The notes under the pieces were generated by a model. That model ran no database searches, was not told where the DNA came from, and was given only the letters and a program-made list of their open reading frames with translations. From Bacteroidia bacterium (GTDB taxonomy: Bacteria > Bacteroidota > Bacteroidia > SpSt-205), in NCBI GenBank assembly GCA_026414975.1, contig JAOAHZ010000004.1:62001-126000 (forward strand): 64,000 nt of DNA. The letters run 5' to 3'. The position numbers and the translations under genes are program-made. Shown here one piece after another: positions 26,285 through 34,723 of the stretch (its first letter is position 1; each line of letters opens with the position of its first letter).

Positions 26285-26488
26285 CAACTCCCACTCTCTG
26301 GTCAATCCCTTCATCGTAGAAAAAAAAGTATCGCATGAGTGTGTCTCGCCCTAATCCTCCGCTCCCCGAATCATCAGCGGTATAGCGTTGAGGACCGAGA
26401 AGGCACTGAGCCCCGTCCTGCCTCCGTATCGGTTTCTACGAGTGCCAGGGGTTCCCACAAGGTAAGCGAAGAGTTCTAACCAGACAAA

Positions 26489-26800
26489 TCAATGCTTTCC
26501 TGAGCTCTTTATGTGATATTTTGCGATCGCGGCCTGAAGACTTTCTCTGAAGTACCTTCCAATCCCGTTGATTGAAATTGCTTTATCTTGGCTTAGGTTC
26601 AAATCTACCAGTAGCCCCACCTGGCCCCCGAGAGCATGTCCATACATAGGCATATAGACCCAAGCGGTGGTTGACAGATAAAACCGGCTCTAAATGCATA
26701 GATTGCTCTTGACCGTCAAGGATAGAGGCAAAATTTGAGAAGGTGGAAATGAAGTCGTCCCTGTGGGAAATCCTTCCTATTTCGGTCGTATGCCAAAGCA
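26489..26800 (-). pseudogene. Decayed outer-membrane barrel gene
   Basis: A stop-to-stop frame at 26489-26689 reads SRFYLSTTAWVYMPMYGHAL, then GQVGLLVDLNLSQDKAISIN, a clear beta-strand pattern. It has no start, and directly upstream in another frame the sequence continues protein-like (EIGRISHRDDFISTFSNFAS), as expected after a frameshift. Downstream of the TGA the same frame stays open for a further 45 codons. No -7 box is seen. It is most likely a remnant of an outer-membrane protein; family unknown. Confidence 0.45.
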
Positions 26801-27002
26801 GACTTGAAGAATAGCTTCTTGAAGATCGGGAAGGTAATCTGGGTTGATAACCCGATTCTACCTGGCGGTGTTTTGGCTCTACGATCTTGGTGTTTATCGC
26901 TTGAGGAGGGCGATTAGGGCTGATAGGGAAGGATTAGAGTCATACCAGTCCTACGGAAAGGAATACTTCAAAGGCAGGGGCCAAGCTACCAGATTGAAGG
27001 CG

Positions 27003-27075
27003 AGCGGGAGACGGGATTCGAACCCGCGACCCTCAGCTTGGAAGGCTGATGCTCTACCGGCTGAGCTACTCCCGC
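27003..27075 (-). tRNA. tRNA-Gly (TCC)
   Basis: Reverse complement folds as a cloverleaf: acceptor GCGGGAG / CTCCCGC, D-arm AGCTCAGCCGGTAGAGC, anticodon loop CTTCCAA with anticodon TCC, and T-arm GGGTTCGAATCCC. CCA is not encoded. It lies five bases after tRNA-Tyr and is probably cotranscribed with it. Confidence 0.95.
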
Positions 27076-27080
27076 ATAAA

Positions 27081-27163
27081 TGGGGAGTGGAGGATTCGAA
27101 CCTCCGTAGGCAGATGCCACCTGATTTACAGTCAGGCCCGTTTGACCGCTCCGGCAACTCCCC
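27081..27163 (-). tRNA. tRNA-Tyr (GTA)
   Basis: Reverse complement folds with acceptor GGGGAGT / ACTCCCC, anticodon stem-loop CTGACTGTAAATCAG (anticodon GTA), a class II variable arm, and T-arm GGAGGTTCGAATCCTCC. CCA is not encoded. Confidence 0.95.
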
Positions 27164-27171
27164 ATCTGGGA

Positions 27172-27179
27172 CAAATATA
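27172..27179 (-). promoter_or_regulatory. -7 box TATATTTG of the tRNA-Tyr/Gly operon
   Basis: Exact TAnnTTTG, eight bases before the mature 5' end of tRNA-Tyr. This distance places transcription a few bases before the tRNA and supports the element as a real promoter. Confidence 0.75.
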
Positions 27180-27365
27180 CGGCGTCTCTCTCATTCCAAA
27201 CTCTTCTTGGTTAGGGTTCATCGAGAAGTGAGCCGAGCCCGTCTAATCCCTCCATACTTTTTCCCCGACTTGTTGCGGGTCCGTGAAAGGTGAGGATAGG
27301 CTGGCAAGCGGCTTGGCTACCAACTAAGCTAATGGACGCTATTGAGACTTTAGGATGTTCCTTTC

Positions 27366-27373
27366 CAACTTTG
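27366..27373 (+). promoter_or_regulatory. Variant -7 box CAACTTTG of hddA
   Basis: One mismatch to TAnnTTTG, five bases before ATG 27379. Confidence 0.45.
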
Positions 27374-27378
27374 CTCGC

Positions 27379-28422
27379 ATGGGTTCAATCCTTTACCGAA
27401 GCCGAGCCCCGCTTCGGATCGGATTAGCTGGGGGTGGTACCGATGTTAGTCCTTACGCCGAGCTCTATGGCGGGGCGGTCCTCAACGCGACCATTTCTTT
27501 GTACGCTCATGCTTCTCTAGAACTGATAGAAGAACCGCTCGTTATTCTAAGGGCGGCCGATAAGCAGGAGGAGGCTCGCCTGCCAGCGCTGGTAGAACTG
27601 CCTTTAGAAGAGCCTCTTCTTCTCCTGAGAGGCGTGTATAATCGCATCATTCGTGATTATGTCAAAGCTCCTCTCTCTCTGAGGCTTACTACCGCTGTGG
27701 ATGTCCCGCCGGGCTCTGGCTTAGGTACTTCTTCAACGCTCGTAGTGGCGGTAATTGGGGCTTTTGTAGAGGCTCTTGGCCTTCCTCTGGGTGAGTATGA
27801 GATTGCCCGTTTAGCATATGAGATTGAGCGCATAGAGCTAGCTCAAAAAGGTGGGCGGCAAGACCAATACGCCGCTACCTTCGGTGGGGTGAATTTTATG
27901 GAGTTTTATGCAGAAGATCGAGTCATTGTCAATCCTCTCCGGGTCAAGTCCGAATACCTGTATGAGTTAGAACACAACCTCTTGCTCTATTACACCGCCA
28001 CTAGTCGATCATCCTCAGCCATCATAGAGATTCAGCAGCAGCGGGTGAGTCAAGGCGCCATAGAGTCCATAGAGGCTTCCCATCGGCTCAAAGAAGAAGC
28101 CTTTCGCATGAAAGAAGCCTTATTGAAAGGGCGGATAGATGAAATCGGGCATATCTTAGATGTTGGCTTTCAACATAAGCGTAAGCTAGCTGAGGGGGTC
28201 AGTACCCCGCTCGTAGAGGAAATCTACGAAGCCGCACGACGGGCAGGCGCAACGGGCGGCAAAATATCGGGGGCGGGAGGGGGCGGTTTCATGGTATTTT
28301 ATTGTCCGGGAACGACTCGCTACGCTGTGTCCGCTGCTCTTGCCTCCTTCGAAGGACGATTTTTCCCCTACCACTTTGTATCGGAGGGACTGACGACATG
28401 GACCGTGAAGCTATCGTCTTAG
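27379..28422 (+). CDS. hddA: D-glycero-alpha-D-manno-heptose 7-phosphate kinase
   Basis: GHMP kinase that phosphorylates heptose 7-phosphate at C1 in GDP-D-alpha-D-heptose synthesis. The 347 residues begin MGSILYRSRAPLRIGLAGGG, the standard HddA start; a Met eight codons upstream gives a non-conserved extension. ATP-binding loop PPGSGLGTSSTLVVAVI is the GHMP motif, and GATGGKISGAGGGGFMVFY is the C-terminal glycine-rich motif. It is first of three heptose genes: hddC overlaps by 25 bases and gmhB follows with a 14-base overlap. The fourth gene of the pathway, gmhA, is not in the window. Confidence 0.9.
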   Translation: MGSILYRSRAPLRIGLAGGGTDVSPYAELYGGAVLNATISLYAHASLELIEEPLVILRAADKQEEARLPALVELPLEEPLLLLRGVYNRIIRDYVKAPLSLRLTTAVDVPPGSGLGTSSTLVVAVIGAFVEALGLPLGEYEIARLAYEIERIELAQKGGRQDQYAATFGGVNFMEFYAEDRVIVNPLRVKSEYLYELEHNLLLYYTATSRSSSAIIEIQQQRVSQGAIESIEASHRLKEEAFRMKEALLKGRIDEIGHILDVGFQHKRKLAEGVSTPLVEEIYEAARRAGATGGKISGAGGGGFMVFYCPGTTRYAVSAALASFEGRFFPYHFVSEGLTTWTVKLSS

Positions 28423-29102
28423 CTGGTGGACTGGGAACCCGCCTCCGATCGGTGCTGCCCGACCTCCCAAAGGTGCTAGCCCCTATTTGCGATAAACCTT
28501 TTCTGACGCATCTACTTCAGTACTTGGCTCGAGAGGGGGTGGGACGAGTAATACTATCCTTGGGGTATAAGGCCGATCAGGTCTTGAGAGAAATAGAGCA
28601 CATGCCAAGCAGCATACAGATTGTACCCATGGTAGAACCTCAGCCACTGGGTACAGGAGGGGCGTTAGCTTACGCTTGGCGGGCTAAGCGAAACGACCGA
28701 GTATTTTTGCTAAATGGGGATACTTTTTTCCCTATTTCTCTGGCTGATTTTGAGGCTTTTCATGTGAAGGAGCAGGTACCGGTCTCGGTGGCGTTGGCTT
28801 ATGTTGAGCCAGCCGACCGTTACGGACTGGTGCAAGTGCTCCATAATCGCGTCTGGGCTTTTCAAGAAAAGGCGCCGGCTTCGGCGGGCTGGATATATGG
28901 AGGAATAGCGCTTATAGAGGCGGGCTGGTGGGACTCTCAAAAATGGGCCGAGCAGTTCTCATGGGAGGCTTACCTTATGCAGTCAGTACCGAATCTACCC
29001 GTTGCCGCTTATCAACCCCAGGGCGTTCCATTCATAGATATTGGAGTACCGGCTGACTACGAACGCGCTCAAACCCTCATCCCACGATATGCCTCGTTTT
29101 GA
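28398..29102 (+). CDS. hddC: D-glycero-alpha-D-manno-heptose 1-phosphate guanylyltransferase
   Basis: Nucleotidyltransferase that activates heptose 1-phosphate with GTP. The 234 residues start MDREAIVLAGGLGTRLRSVL, the signature of sugar-nucleotide transferases, with LPKVLAPICDKPFL next and the metal-binding LLNGDTFFPI. The end FIDIGVPADYERAQTLI is typical of HddC. Assignment to heptose rather than mannose or glucose rests on the adjacent hddA and gmhB. The ATG at 28398 lies inside the end of hddA; an earlier Met gives a non-conserved shadow extension. Confidence 0.87.
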   Translation: MDREAIVLAGGLGTRLRSVLPDLPKVLAPICDKPFLTHLLQYLAREGVGRVILSLGYKADQVLREIEHMPSSIQIVPMVEPQPLGTGGALAYAWRAKRNDRVFLLNGDTFFPISLADFEAFHVKEQVPVSVALAYVEPADRYGLVQVLHNRVWAFQEKAPASAGWIYGGIALIEAGWWDSQKWAEQFSWEAYLMQSVPNLPVAAYQPQGVPFIDIGVPADYERAQTLIPRYASF

Positions 29103-29640
29103 CCAGAGCTGGGCTTTGTTCTTAGACCGAGACGGCGTGTTGAATGTAGAGAAGGTCGGTGATTATGTGCGATCGTGGGAGGAGTTTGAGTTTTTGCCTA
29201 ATGTTATAGAGGCGCTTGGGTTGTTGTCAAGCAGGTTTGGTCGGATTATTGTCGTTACGAATCAGCGGGGGGTAGGACGCGGCCTTGTAAAGCCCGAAGA
29301 TTTAGAAGACATTCACCGACGAATGAAAGCAGAAGTGGAGGCTGGGGGAGGGCGCTTGGATGCGATCTACGCTTGCACCGCTGTAGAAGAGGACGATCCT
29401 TGCCGAAAGCCTAACATAGGCATGGCCCTTCAAGCTCAGCGCGACTTTCCCGATTTAGACTTCAAGCGATGTGTCATGGTTGGCAATAGCGATAGGGATA
29501 TGATTTTCGGGCGGACTCTGGGCATGCATACAATATGGCTCTCTACAAAAAAGCCTCACCCCCATCCACCGGATTTAGCGGATGAGATATACGACTCTTT
29601 ATGGGCTTGGGCGCTCACGCTGGGACAGAGGCAGTCCTAA
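29089..29640 (+). CDS. gmhB: D-glycero-D-manno-heptose 1,7-bisphosphate phosphatase
   Basis: HAD-family phosphatase that removes the C7 phosphate of heptose bisphosphate. The 183 residues carry FLDRDGVLN (nucleophile DxD), VVTNQRGVGRG (second motif), CRKPNIGM and VMVGNSDRDM (last acidic motif). The zinc loop found in the E. coli enzyme (Cys-x-His ... Cys-x-Cys) is reduced to CTAVEEDDPCRKP, with one Cys and no His, so the metal may be lost. It could also be the HisB-N type, but context favours heptose. The start at 29089 overlaps hddC by 14 bases. The 3' end overlaps the convergent glycosyltransferase by 42 bases. Confidence 0.86.
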   Translation: MPRFDQSWALFLDRDGVLNVEKVGDYVRSWEEFEFLPNVIEALGLLSSRFGRIIVVTNQRGVGRGLVKPEDLEDIHRRMKAEVEAGGGRLDAIYACTAVEEDDPCRKPNIGMALQAQRDFPDLDFKRCVMVGNSDRDMIFGRTLGMHTIWLSTKKPHPHPPDLADEIYDSLWAWALTLGQRQS

Positions 29641-30531
29641 CTTTCTCTTCCAAAATCCGCGAGCAACCGCATACAAAACGAGATAACGCATGCCCCACCG
29701 CCGAAGAGAAGCTGGCCAGCGGTGAAGCCACCGAAAGATGCGCTGAGCTATCCACGGCCTCAAAATCATCCGCAGAATGAATCGCCGAGTGGGGTGGTAC
29801 AGCCACTCCCCTCCAAATAACTCGGCCTTGCTCAGGGGGTGCTTTTGATGGAGGTAAGCCAAGTTATGCTGTGCCATATCGTAAAGTCGCTTGACGGCAA
29901 CGGCAGGTGTCTGTTGGACATGACTCCAAACCCGAGCTTCCGCAACATACCGAAAGCGCAGACCCGCCTGCATAAGTCGGTAGCCTAACTCTACGTCCCC
30001 CAAGCCATGTCGTCGTATTTTTTCGTCCATGCCCCCCACTTGGAGGAAAGCACGGGCTGGAATGAGAAGGTTAATGGTGATGAAATGAGGGCTTCTCGGC
30101 TCTCGCTGGGCGCGCACCTTCTCCCGCCAACGCAGATACTCGGCCCAAGGATTGGGATTATCCTCAGCATAGTAGATAATTTGTCCCAGCAAGGCTTCAT
30201 TCGGGGTGGGATTGGCTCGTATAAAGCTCTCCAGCCAATCGGGTAATGGAAGGCTGTCCGAATCTAAAAAGACCAGCCATTCGTGATTGGAAAGATAGGG
30301 CAAGATGAGGTTTCGTGCGGCGTTGCGTCCTCGGTTACGTCCATCTGGATGCGTCAAAGCCCGCAGAAAAGGTAGCTGAACCTGCTGGAGGTATTCCCAT
30401 GTGCCATCCGTTGAGCCATCGACGCATACATAGGCTGTGAAGTCGGTATAAGTCTGCTGTTTCAGAGCGGCTAAGCATAGTCGCAGTTCAGGGAGGTTAT
30501 TGTAAGTGGGAATGACAATACCGATCCGCAT
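29599..30531 (-). CDS. Family 2 glycosyltransferase
   Basis: Inverting GT-A glycosyltransferase, 310 residues. It begins MRIGIVIPTYNNLPELRLCL, with the GT2 motifs VCVDGSTDGTWEYL (nucleotide binding), NRGRNAARNL, and VFLDSDSLPLP (DxD). A middle motif GLGDVELGYRLMQAG is the ED-like catalytic region. No membrane segment is evident apart from a basic C-terminal part. Next to the GDP-heptose genes it may transfer heptose or another sugar to LPS or a glycoprotein; this is inference. Its 3' end overlaps gmhB by 42 bases tail to tail. A TACTTTG box lies seven bases before the ATG. Confidence 0.88.
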   Translation of the reverse strand: MRIGIVIPTYNNLPELRLCLAALKQQTYTDFTAYVCVDGSTDGTWEYLQQVQLPFLRALTHPDGRNRGRNAARNLILPYLSNHEWLVFLDSDSLPLPDWLESFIRANPTPNEALLGQIIYYAEDNPNPWAEYLRWREKVRAQREPRSPHFITINLLIPARAFLQVGGMDEKIRRHGLGDVELGYRLMQAGLRFRYVAEARVWSHVQQTPAVAVKRLYDMAQHNLAYLHQKHPLSKAELFGGEWLYHPTRRFILRMILRPWIAQRIFRWLHRWPASLRRWGMRYLVLYAVARGFWKRKLGLPLSQRERPSP

Positions 30532-30538
30532 CTCTGTG

Positions 30539-30545
30539 CAAAGTA
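30539..30545 (-). promoter_or_regulatory. -7 box variant TACTTTG of the GT2 gene
   Basis: TAnTTTG seven bases before ATG 30531, back-to-back with the box at 30551. Confidence 0.45.
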
Positions 30546-30550
30546 GGGCT

Positions 30551-30558
30551 TACTTTTG
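30551..30558 (+). promoter_or_regulatory. -7 box TACTTTTG of the TolB-like lipoprotein gene
   Basis: Exact TAnnTTTG, eight bases before the first ATG at 30567. Confidence 0.65.
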
Positions 30559-30566
30559 TAAGTTCG

Positions 30567-31637
30567 ATGATGAAACGCTTTGTAGCCCTTAGTGGGCTTT
30601 TTCTCTTAGCTTGTGCCCAGAAGCCCACTTCGGACCCCTCTTCGTCGTCTAAACCCCTGCTTTACAACGAAGAAAAGCACCTTCGCCAGGTCCGTCAGCT
30701 CACATTTGGCGGGAATAATGCTGAGGGATACTTTGATCCGACCGGAACGCGCATCGTGTTTCAAAGCGATTGGGCAGACATCAACCCCCAGGGCTGTGAT
30801 CAAATATTCCTGTTAGAGCTGGCTGACGACCCGCCCCGTTATCGTCGTATTTCTACCGGTCGTGGGCGCACTACTTGCAGCTTTTTTCTGCCCGATGGGC
30901 GCATTATCTACGCTTCTACTCACGCTATCAGTGATAGCTGTCCTACCTTGAAGCGCAAGCCTAATAAGTATGTGTGGCCTCTGTATGAATACGATCTCTA
31001 CATCTACGACCCTAAGACCGATTCACTGCAGGCCTTTCTCCCTGCGAAGGGATATGACGCCGAGGCCGTCGTCTCTCCCAACGGACGCTATATCCTCTTC
31101 ACTTCTCAGCGCAGCGGAGACTTAGACCTGTGGCTCTATGACCTGGAGACACAGACATTACGCCAACTCACTCAAGAGCTGGGATACGATGGGGGGGGCT
31201 TCTTTGGACCTGATTCTAAAACCATAGTCTGGCGCGCTAGCCGTCCCAAAGGAGCTCAAGCTGAATCCTACAAAGCTCTCTTAGCTGAAGGATTTGTAGA
31301 ACCCTCCGAACTGCAAATATTCACCATGAACATAGATTCCATGGTGCCGCGCCAGGTTACGAACTTGCCTGGCGCTAACTGGGCGCCCTATTTTCACCCC
31401 AGTGGAAAAAAGATCATCTTTTCCTCCAATCATCACAGCTTAGCGCAGGGAGGACGCCGATTTAACCTCTTCTTAATCAATCTGGACGGAACAGGGCTGC
31501 AGCAAATCACCTTTGATCCCGAGTTTGATGCATTTCCGATGTTTTCTCCTGACGGAAAGAAGCTCATCTGGGCCAGTAACCGAGCTGGTCGCCGCCCTCG
31601 CGAAACCAATCTTTTCATCGCAGACTGGGTAGAATGA
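30567..31637 (+). CDS. TolB-like WD40/PD40 propeller lipoprotein
   Basis: A 356-residue lipoprotein with lipobox LLAC (Cys16) and a Ser-rich linker (SDPSSSSKP). The body has six repeats of the TolB/PD40 type, for example EGYFDPTGTRIVFQSDWAD, AVVSPNGRYILFTSQRSGDL, APYFHPSGKKIIFSSNHHSL and PMFSPDGKKLIWASNRAG. It is a beta-propeller in the periplasm, probably anchored in a membrane, and could be a binding protein or a peptidase-associated scaffold; no catalytic domain is seen. A second Met follows directly (30570). It overlaps the next gene by ATGA (four bases) and heads an operon that runs towards dnaA. Confidence 0.82.
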   Translation: MMKRFVALSGLFLLACAQKPTSDPSSSSKPLLYNEEKHLRQVRQLTFGGNNAEGYFDPTGTRIVFQSDWADINPQGCDQIFLLELADDPPRYRRISTGRGRTTCSFFLPDGRIIYASTHAISDSCPTLKRKPNKYVWPLYEYDLYIYDPKTDSLQAFLPAKGYDAEAVVSPNGRYILFTSQRSGDLDLWLYDLETQTLRQLTQELGYDGGGFFGPDSKTIVWRASRPKGAQAESYKALLAEGFVEPSELQIFTMNIDSMVPRQVTNLPGANWAPYFHPSGKKIIFSSNHHSLAQGGRRFNLFLINLDGTGLQQITFDPEFDAFPMFSPDGKKLIWASNRAGRRPRETNLFIADWVE

Positions 31638-32524
31638 AACGAGAGGTAGGGGTCTTAGGGCTCGCTGGACTGATACTGGGCTTAAGAGGCGAGAAAAGTC
31701 TCTCCTGCTGTATAGTTTCATCCCTTCCACAAGTGTCCGCAGATACCCCTTCTGTTTCTTCAGCTCAACTTCCCCCGCTGAGGATCATAGGTACTACCTC
31801 TGAACGCATCATGGAAGCGCTACAGCTCCACGAAGGGCAAGCCTACGCTGATTGGGTACGACAGCTCTCCAAGCGCTGGCAAGGCATTCCTTATGGTAGC
31901 GGGGGTAATGGACTCGGTCCCGATGAGCTTTTGCTAAACCTAAACCAAGTGGACTGCATGACGGCCATTGAGAACCTCCTCGCCCTGCATCAAGCTTATA
32001 TCGTAGGTACGAAAAACATACAGGGTTTCGCCAAGGCCTTAGTTGCTGTTCGCTATCAGGCGGCCCCTCCTTGCCGATGGGAGGATCGCTATCACTATCT
32101 TACACACGCCTTCACTAAATGGGAGCGGATGGGCTGGGGGGTGTGGTTGCCTTTAGGGCTACCTGATAATCGCCCTATTCATTACATCTCCCAAAACCCT
32201 CAGAAATACCGAGGTTTCAAAGATTGGGTCTATATCCGGTCTGTAGAGCGCGAACTCACGACCCGCACTCGCTATTACATTCCTTCCGCCCTTGTACGGG
32301 AGTGGCTCCCAATGTTGCGAGATGGAGACTTCGTTGCCTTTATCCCCTCCCAAGAGGGGTTGGACGTGTCTCATGTAGGTGTTTTCTTATGGGAAGGAGA
32401 GAGAGCTACCTTTTCGCATGCCTCGCTTAGTGCAAGGAAGTGGGTCCATGGAGAGGATTTATGCGCCTACTTAGATAGGCGACGCGATAAAATAAAAGGC
32501 ATCACCGTATTTAGGCCATTTTGA
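31634..32524 (+). CDS. DUF1460 NlpC/P60-like amidase
   Basis: A 296-residue protein of the DUF1460 family (papain-like N-acetylmuramoyl-L-alanine amidase fold). The catalytic Cys is in NQVDCMTAIENLLAL, and the His in EGLDVSHVGVFLWEG, followed by ATFSHASLSARKW. The N-terminus has a hydrophobic stretch (VLGLAGLILGLRG), so export is likely, perhaps as a lipoprotein (LSCC). Characterised DUF1460 members cut peptidoglycan. ATG overlaps the previous stop (ATGA), indicating translational coupling. Confidence 0.85.
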   Translation: MKREVGVLGLAGLILGLRGEKSLSCCIVSSLPQVSADTPSVSSAQLPPLRIIGTTSERIMEALQLHEGQAYADWVRQLSKRWQGIPYGSGGNGLGPDELLLNLNQVDCMTAIENLLALHQAYIVGTKNIQGFAKALVAVRYQAAPPCRWEDRYHYLTHAFTKWERMGWGVWLPLGLPDNRPIHYISQNPQKYRGFKDWVYIRSVERELTTRTRYYIPSALVREWLPMLRDGDFVAFIPSQEGLDVSHVGVFLWEGERATFSHASLSARKWVHGEDLCAYLDRRRDKIKGITVFRPF

Positions 32525-33387
32525 TGAGAAAGTATGTGCTCAAGATTGCTTATGATGGAACTAAGTATGCTGGCTGGCAGCGCCAGTCTAATGCCTTAGC
32601 TGTCGCTCAAGTGGTAGAGGAGGCTATTGAAGTTCTAACTCGGTCGCCGGTCAAGCTGATCGGAGCCGGTCGCACCGATGCAGGCGTCCATGCACGCGCT
32701 CAGATAGCTCACTGGGAGACTCAAACAATCGTCCCTACCCCCTTTTTGAAGCGGTTGAATGGCACTCTACCCGGAGACATCCAAGCTATAAGTTTGTATG
32801 AGGGAAGTCCCTCCTTTCATGCTCGGCATTCAGCGATACAGCGTACCTATAGGTATTTCATTCGCTGGGTTCCGGATCCTTTCCGTCGAGCCTATAGCCT
32901 TCCTCTTTCATACCCTCCTCATCTTGATGTCTTGAATGAAGCCGCCCGCATGCTAATAGGAACGCATGACTTTACAGCTTTTACGAAAGAGCTTCGGGAT
33001 CAACCTAATCGTTTATGTAGCATTTTTGAAGCTTACTGGCGGATGGAGATGGAGGGGTATGCATTTTTTGAGATTACGGCAAATCGGTTTTTGCGAGCCA
33101 TGGTGCGAGCTTTGGTAGCGGCTCAGCTCCGGTTGATGCAGGGTCGTCTCAGCTGGGAGGCCTTTCGAGCGGCTCTTTTTGAGCAGGATCGCCGCTGGGG
33201 TGTGCAGCTTGCTCCTCCGCAGGGGCTCTTTTTATGGTCTGTCGCCTATCCACCGAAATCCCTATTTTTGTTGGAAAGCTATGCCCTCTTCCCGATTGAG
33301 CCAGGTTCAGCGTCAGGTTTTACGCCAGAGTCAGAGACAGATTCAGCTTGCCCGTTTGCTGGAGGTTCCAGCGGAGGAGTTGGATAA
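32524..33387 (+). CDS. truA: tRNA pseudouridine(38-40) synthase
   Basis: Makes pseudouridine at positions 38-40 of tRNA anticodon stems. The 287 residues start MRKYVLKIAYDGTKYAGWQR with catalytic Asp in GAGRTDAGVHARAQ. The segments GTHDFTAFTKE and ITANRFLRAMVRALV are standard. The usual C-terminus is at APPQGLFLWSVAYPP (about residue 245); about 38 further residues are read in the 107 bases shared with rpoN, so the tail may be non-functional. ATG overlaps the previous TGA (TGATG). Confidence 0.95.
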   Translation: MRKYVLKIAYDGTKYAGWQRQSNALAVAQVVEEAIEVLTRSPVKLIGAGRTDAGVHARAQIAHWETQTIVPTPFLKRLNGTLPGDIQAISLYEGSPSFHARHSAIQRTYRYFIRWVPDPFRRAYSLPLSYPPHLDVLNEAARMLIGTHDFTAFTKELRDQPNRLCSIFEAYWRMEMEGYAFFEITANRFLRAMVRALVAAQLRLMQGRLSWEAFRAALFEQDRRWGVQLAPPQGLFLWSVAYPPKSLFLLESYALFPIEPGSASGFTPESETDSACPFAGGSSGGVG

Positions 33388-34714
33388 GTACATTAGCCAA
33401 GAGCTTGAGCGAAACGATGGTCTGGAAGCCGAAGAAGATGAATCTATCTCCCTGCCCGAAGGCCCTTTGATTCGGTCTAATGTCTTTCCCGGAAATGAAG
33501 AGGATTCCTCCTCAAGCGAAACTATCTACTCGTCATCCAAGGAGGAGAACGAGGATTACTATGGTCCATACAACTTTAGCGCTGCTCAAACCCTTTATGA
33601 GTCTCTCTTAGAACAGCTTACGGCTTTGGAACTGACACCTCGTGAGCGAGCCATAGCTGAGTACCTGATTGGAAATCTCAATGAACGGGGCTACCTCAAC
33701 GAATCAATAGGACGACTGGCTCGGCTTTTCTCTATGGACACAGAACGAGGTTTTCCCATCACGGAAGCCGAAATGGAAGCTGTCTTACAAAAACTACAAA
33801 CCCTGGAACCCCCTGGGGTAGCTGCTCGCTCCACTGAAGAAGCGCTCTACCTGCAAGCACGAGCTCTTCCAGATGATGACCCCTATAAGCCTTACTTGCT
33901 TCGGCTCTTACGTGATGACTTCAGCCTTTTTGCCCAGCGGCGGTTTGACAAGCTCAAGGCTATGTATGGACTCTCTGAGGCAGATTGGAGTCAGCTTATA
34001 GAGCGGCTACGGCGATTCTCTCTATCGCCGGGGGCAGCTCTCTCTGAGGAGACAGCCCCCCAAGTTCAACCTGATTTCGTTCTGCATGTTGATTCAGATG
34101 GGTCTTTTCGGGTGGAACTGACTCGATGGTATGCTCCACGCTTGCGGGTCAGCAGGGCTTACAAGCGACTCTTGGAACAATATAGCCGCAAGAAGGTAGA
34201 CGGCGAGCTGTCCGAAGTATTGCGGCATGTAAAGGCTCGTGTAGAGCGAGCCGAACAGTTCATTGAGCTTTTGAAGCAGCGAGAACATACCCTTCTTCGC
34301 ACAGCGGAAGAAATCGTGCGCCAGCAGCGAGCGTTCTTTCTCAGTGGCTGCGATGAGCGCCAACTGCGTCCTCTGGTCTTGCGAGAAGTGGCTGAAGCTG
34401 TAAAGGTGGATATCTCTACCGTAAGCCGTGTCGTAAGTAGCAAGTACATAGAGACACCTTGTGGAATTTTTCCGCTGAAATACTTTTTCTCTGAAGGCGT
34501 TCGGGCATGTGATGGCAAAAAGATATCTAATAAGGCTGTGAAACGGGTTCTACGGGACATGATTGAACAAGAGCCTCCCGATAAGCCCTTTTCGGACGAG
34601 AAACTAGTGGAACTCCTCCAAGCCAGAGGGATTCAAATCAAGCGACGCACGGTTGCCAAGTATCGAGAGCAGCTTGGCATTCCCCCTGCGCGTGAGCGGA
34701 AGCGTATCGCATAA
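33281..34714 (+). CDS. rpoN: RNA polymerase sigma-54 factor
   Basis: Alternative sigma factor for promoters opened by AAA+ activators. The 477 residues start with the Gln-rich region I (LSQVQRQVLRQSQRQIQLAR), an acidic region II, the core-binding domain (ERAIAEYLIGNLNERGYLNE), the HTH near EVAEAVKVDISTVSRVVSSK and the RpoN box KRRTVAKYREQLGIP. An upstream extension inside truA is open, but region I begins right after ATG 33281. The first 107 bases are also the end of truA in another frame. No cognate enhancer-binding protein is in the window. Confidence 0.95.
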   Translation: MPSSRLSQVQRQVLRQSQRQIQLARLLEVPAEELDKYISQELERNDGLEAEEDESISLPEGPLIRSNVFPGNEEDSSSSETIYSSSKEENEDYYGPYNFSAAQTLYESLLEQLTALELTPRERAIAEYLIGNLNERGYLNESIGRLARLFSMDTERGFPITEAEMEAVLQKLQTLEPPGVAARSTEEALYLQARALPDDDPYKPYLLRLLRDDFSLFAQRRFDKLKAMYGLSEADWSQLIERLRRFSLSPGAALSEETAPQVQPDFVLHVDSDGSFRVELTRWYAPRLRVSRAYKRLLEQYSRKKVDGELSEVLRHVKARVERAEQFIELLKQREHTLLRTAEEIVRQQRAFFLSGCDERQLRPLVLREVAEAVKVDISTVSRVVSSKYIETPCGIFPLKYFFSEGVRACDGKKISNKAVKRVLRDMIEQEPPDKPFSDEKLVELLQARGIQIKRRTVAKYREQLGIPPARERKRIA

Positions 34715-34719
34715 CTTTG
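34712..34719 (+). promoter_or_regulatory. -7 box TAACTTTG of the FHA gene, containing the rpoN stop
   Basis: Exact TAnnTTTG four bases (CTGT) before ATG 34724. Its first three bases are the TAA stop of rpoN. Confidence 0.65.
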
Positions 34720-34723
34720 CTGT

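Larger units (their letters stand above)
26160..27002. other. Long gap with hairpin and decayed gene
   Basis: About 840 bases without an intact gene. It holds the 17-bp hairpin at 26248-26284 and the fragments of a decayed barrel gene at 26489-26800 (minus). A short open frame on the plus strand from 26844 runs across the tRNAs and is not a gene. I see nothing else. Confidence 0.6.

Noticed and set aside
26844-27293. 149-codon plus-strand open frame
   Set aside because: It runs through both tRNA genes in antisense and has no protein-like features.
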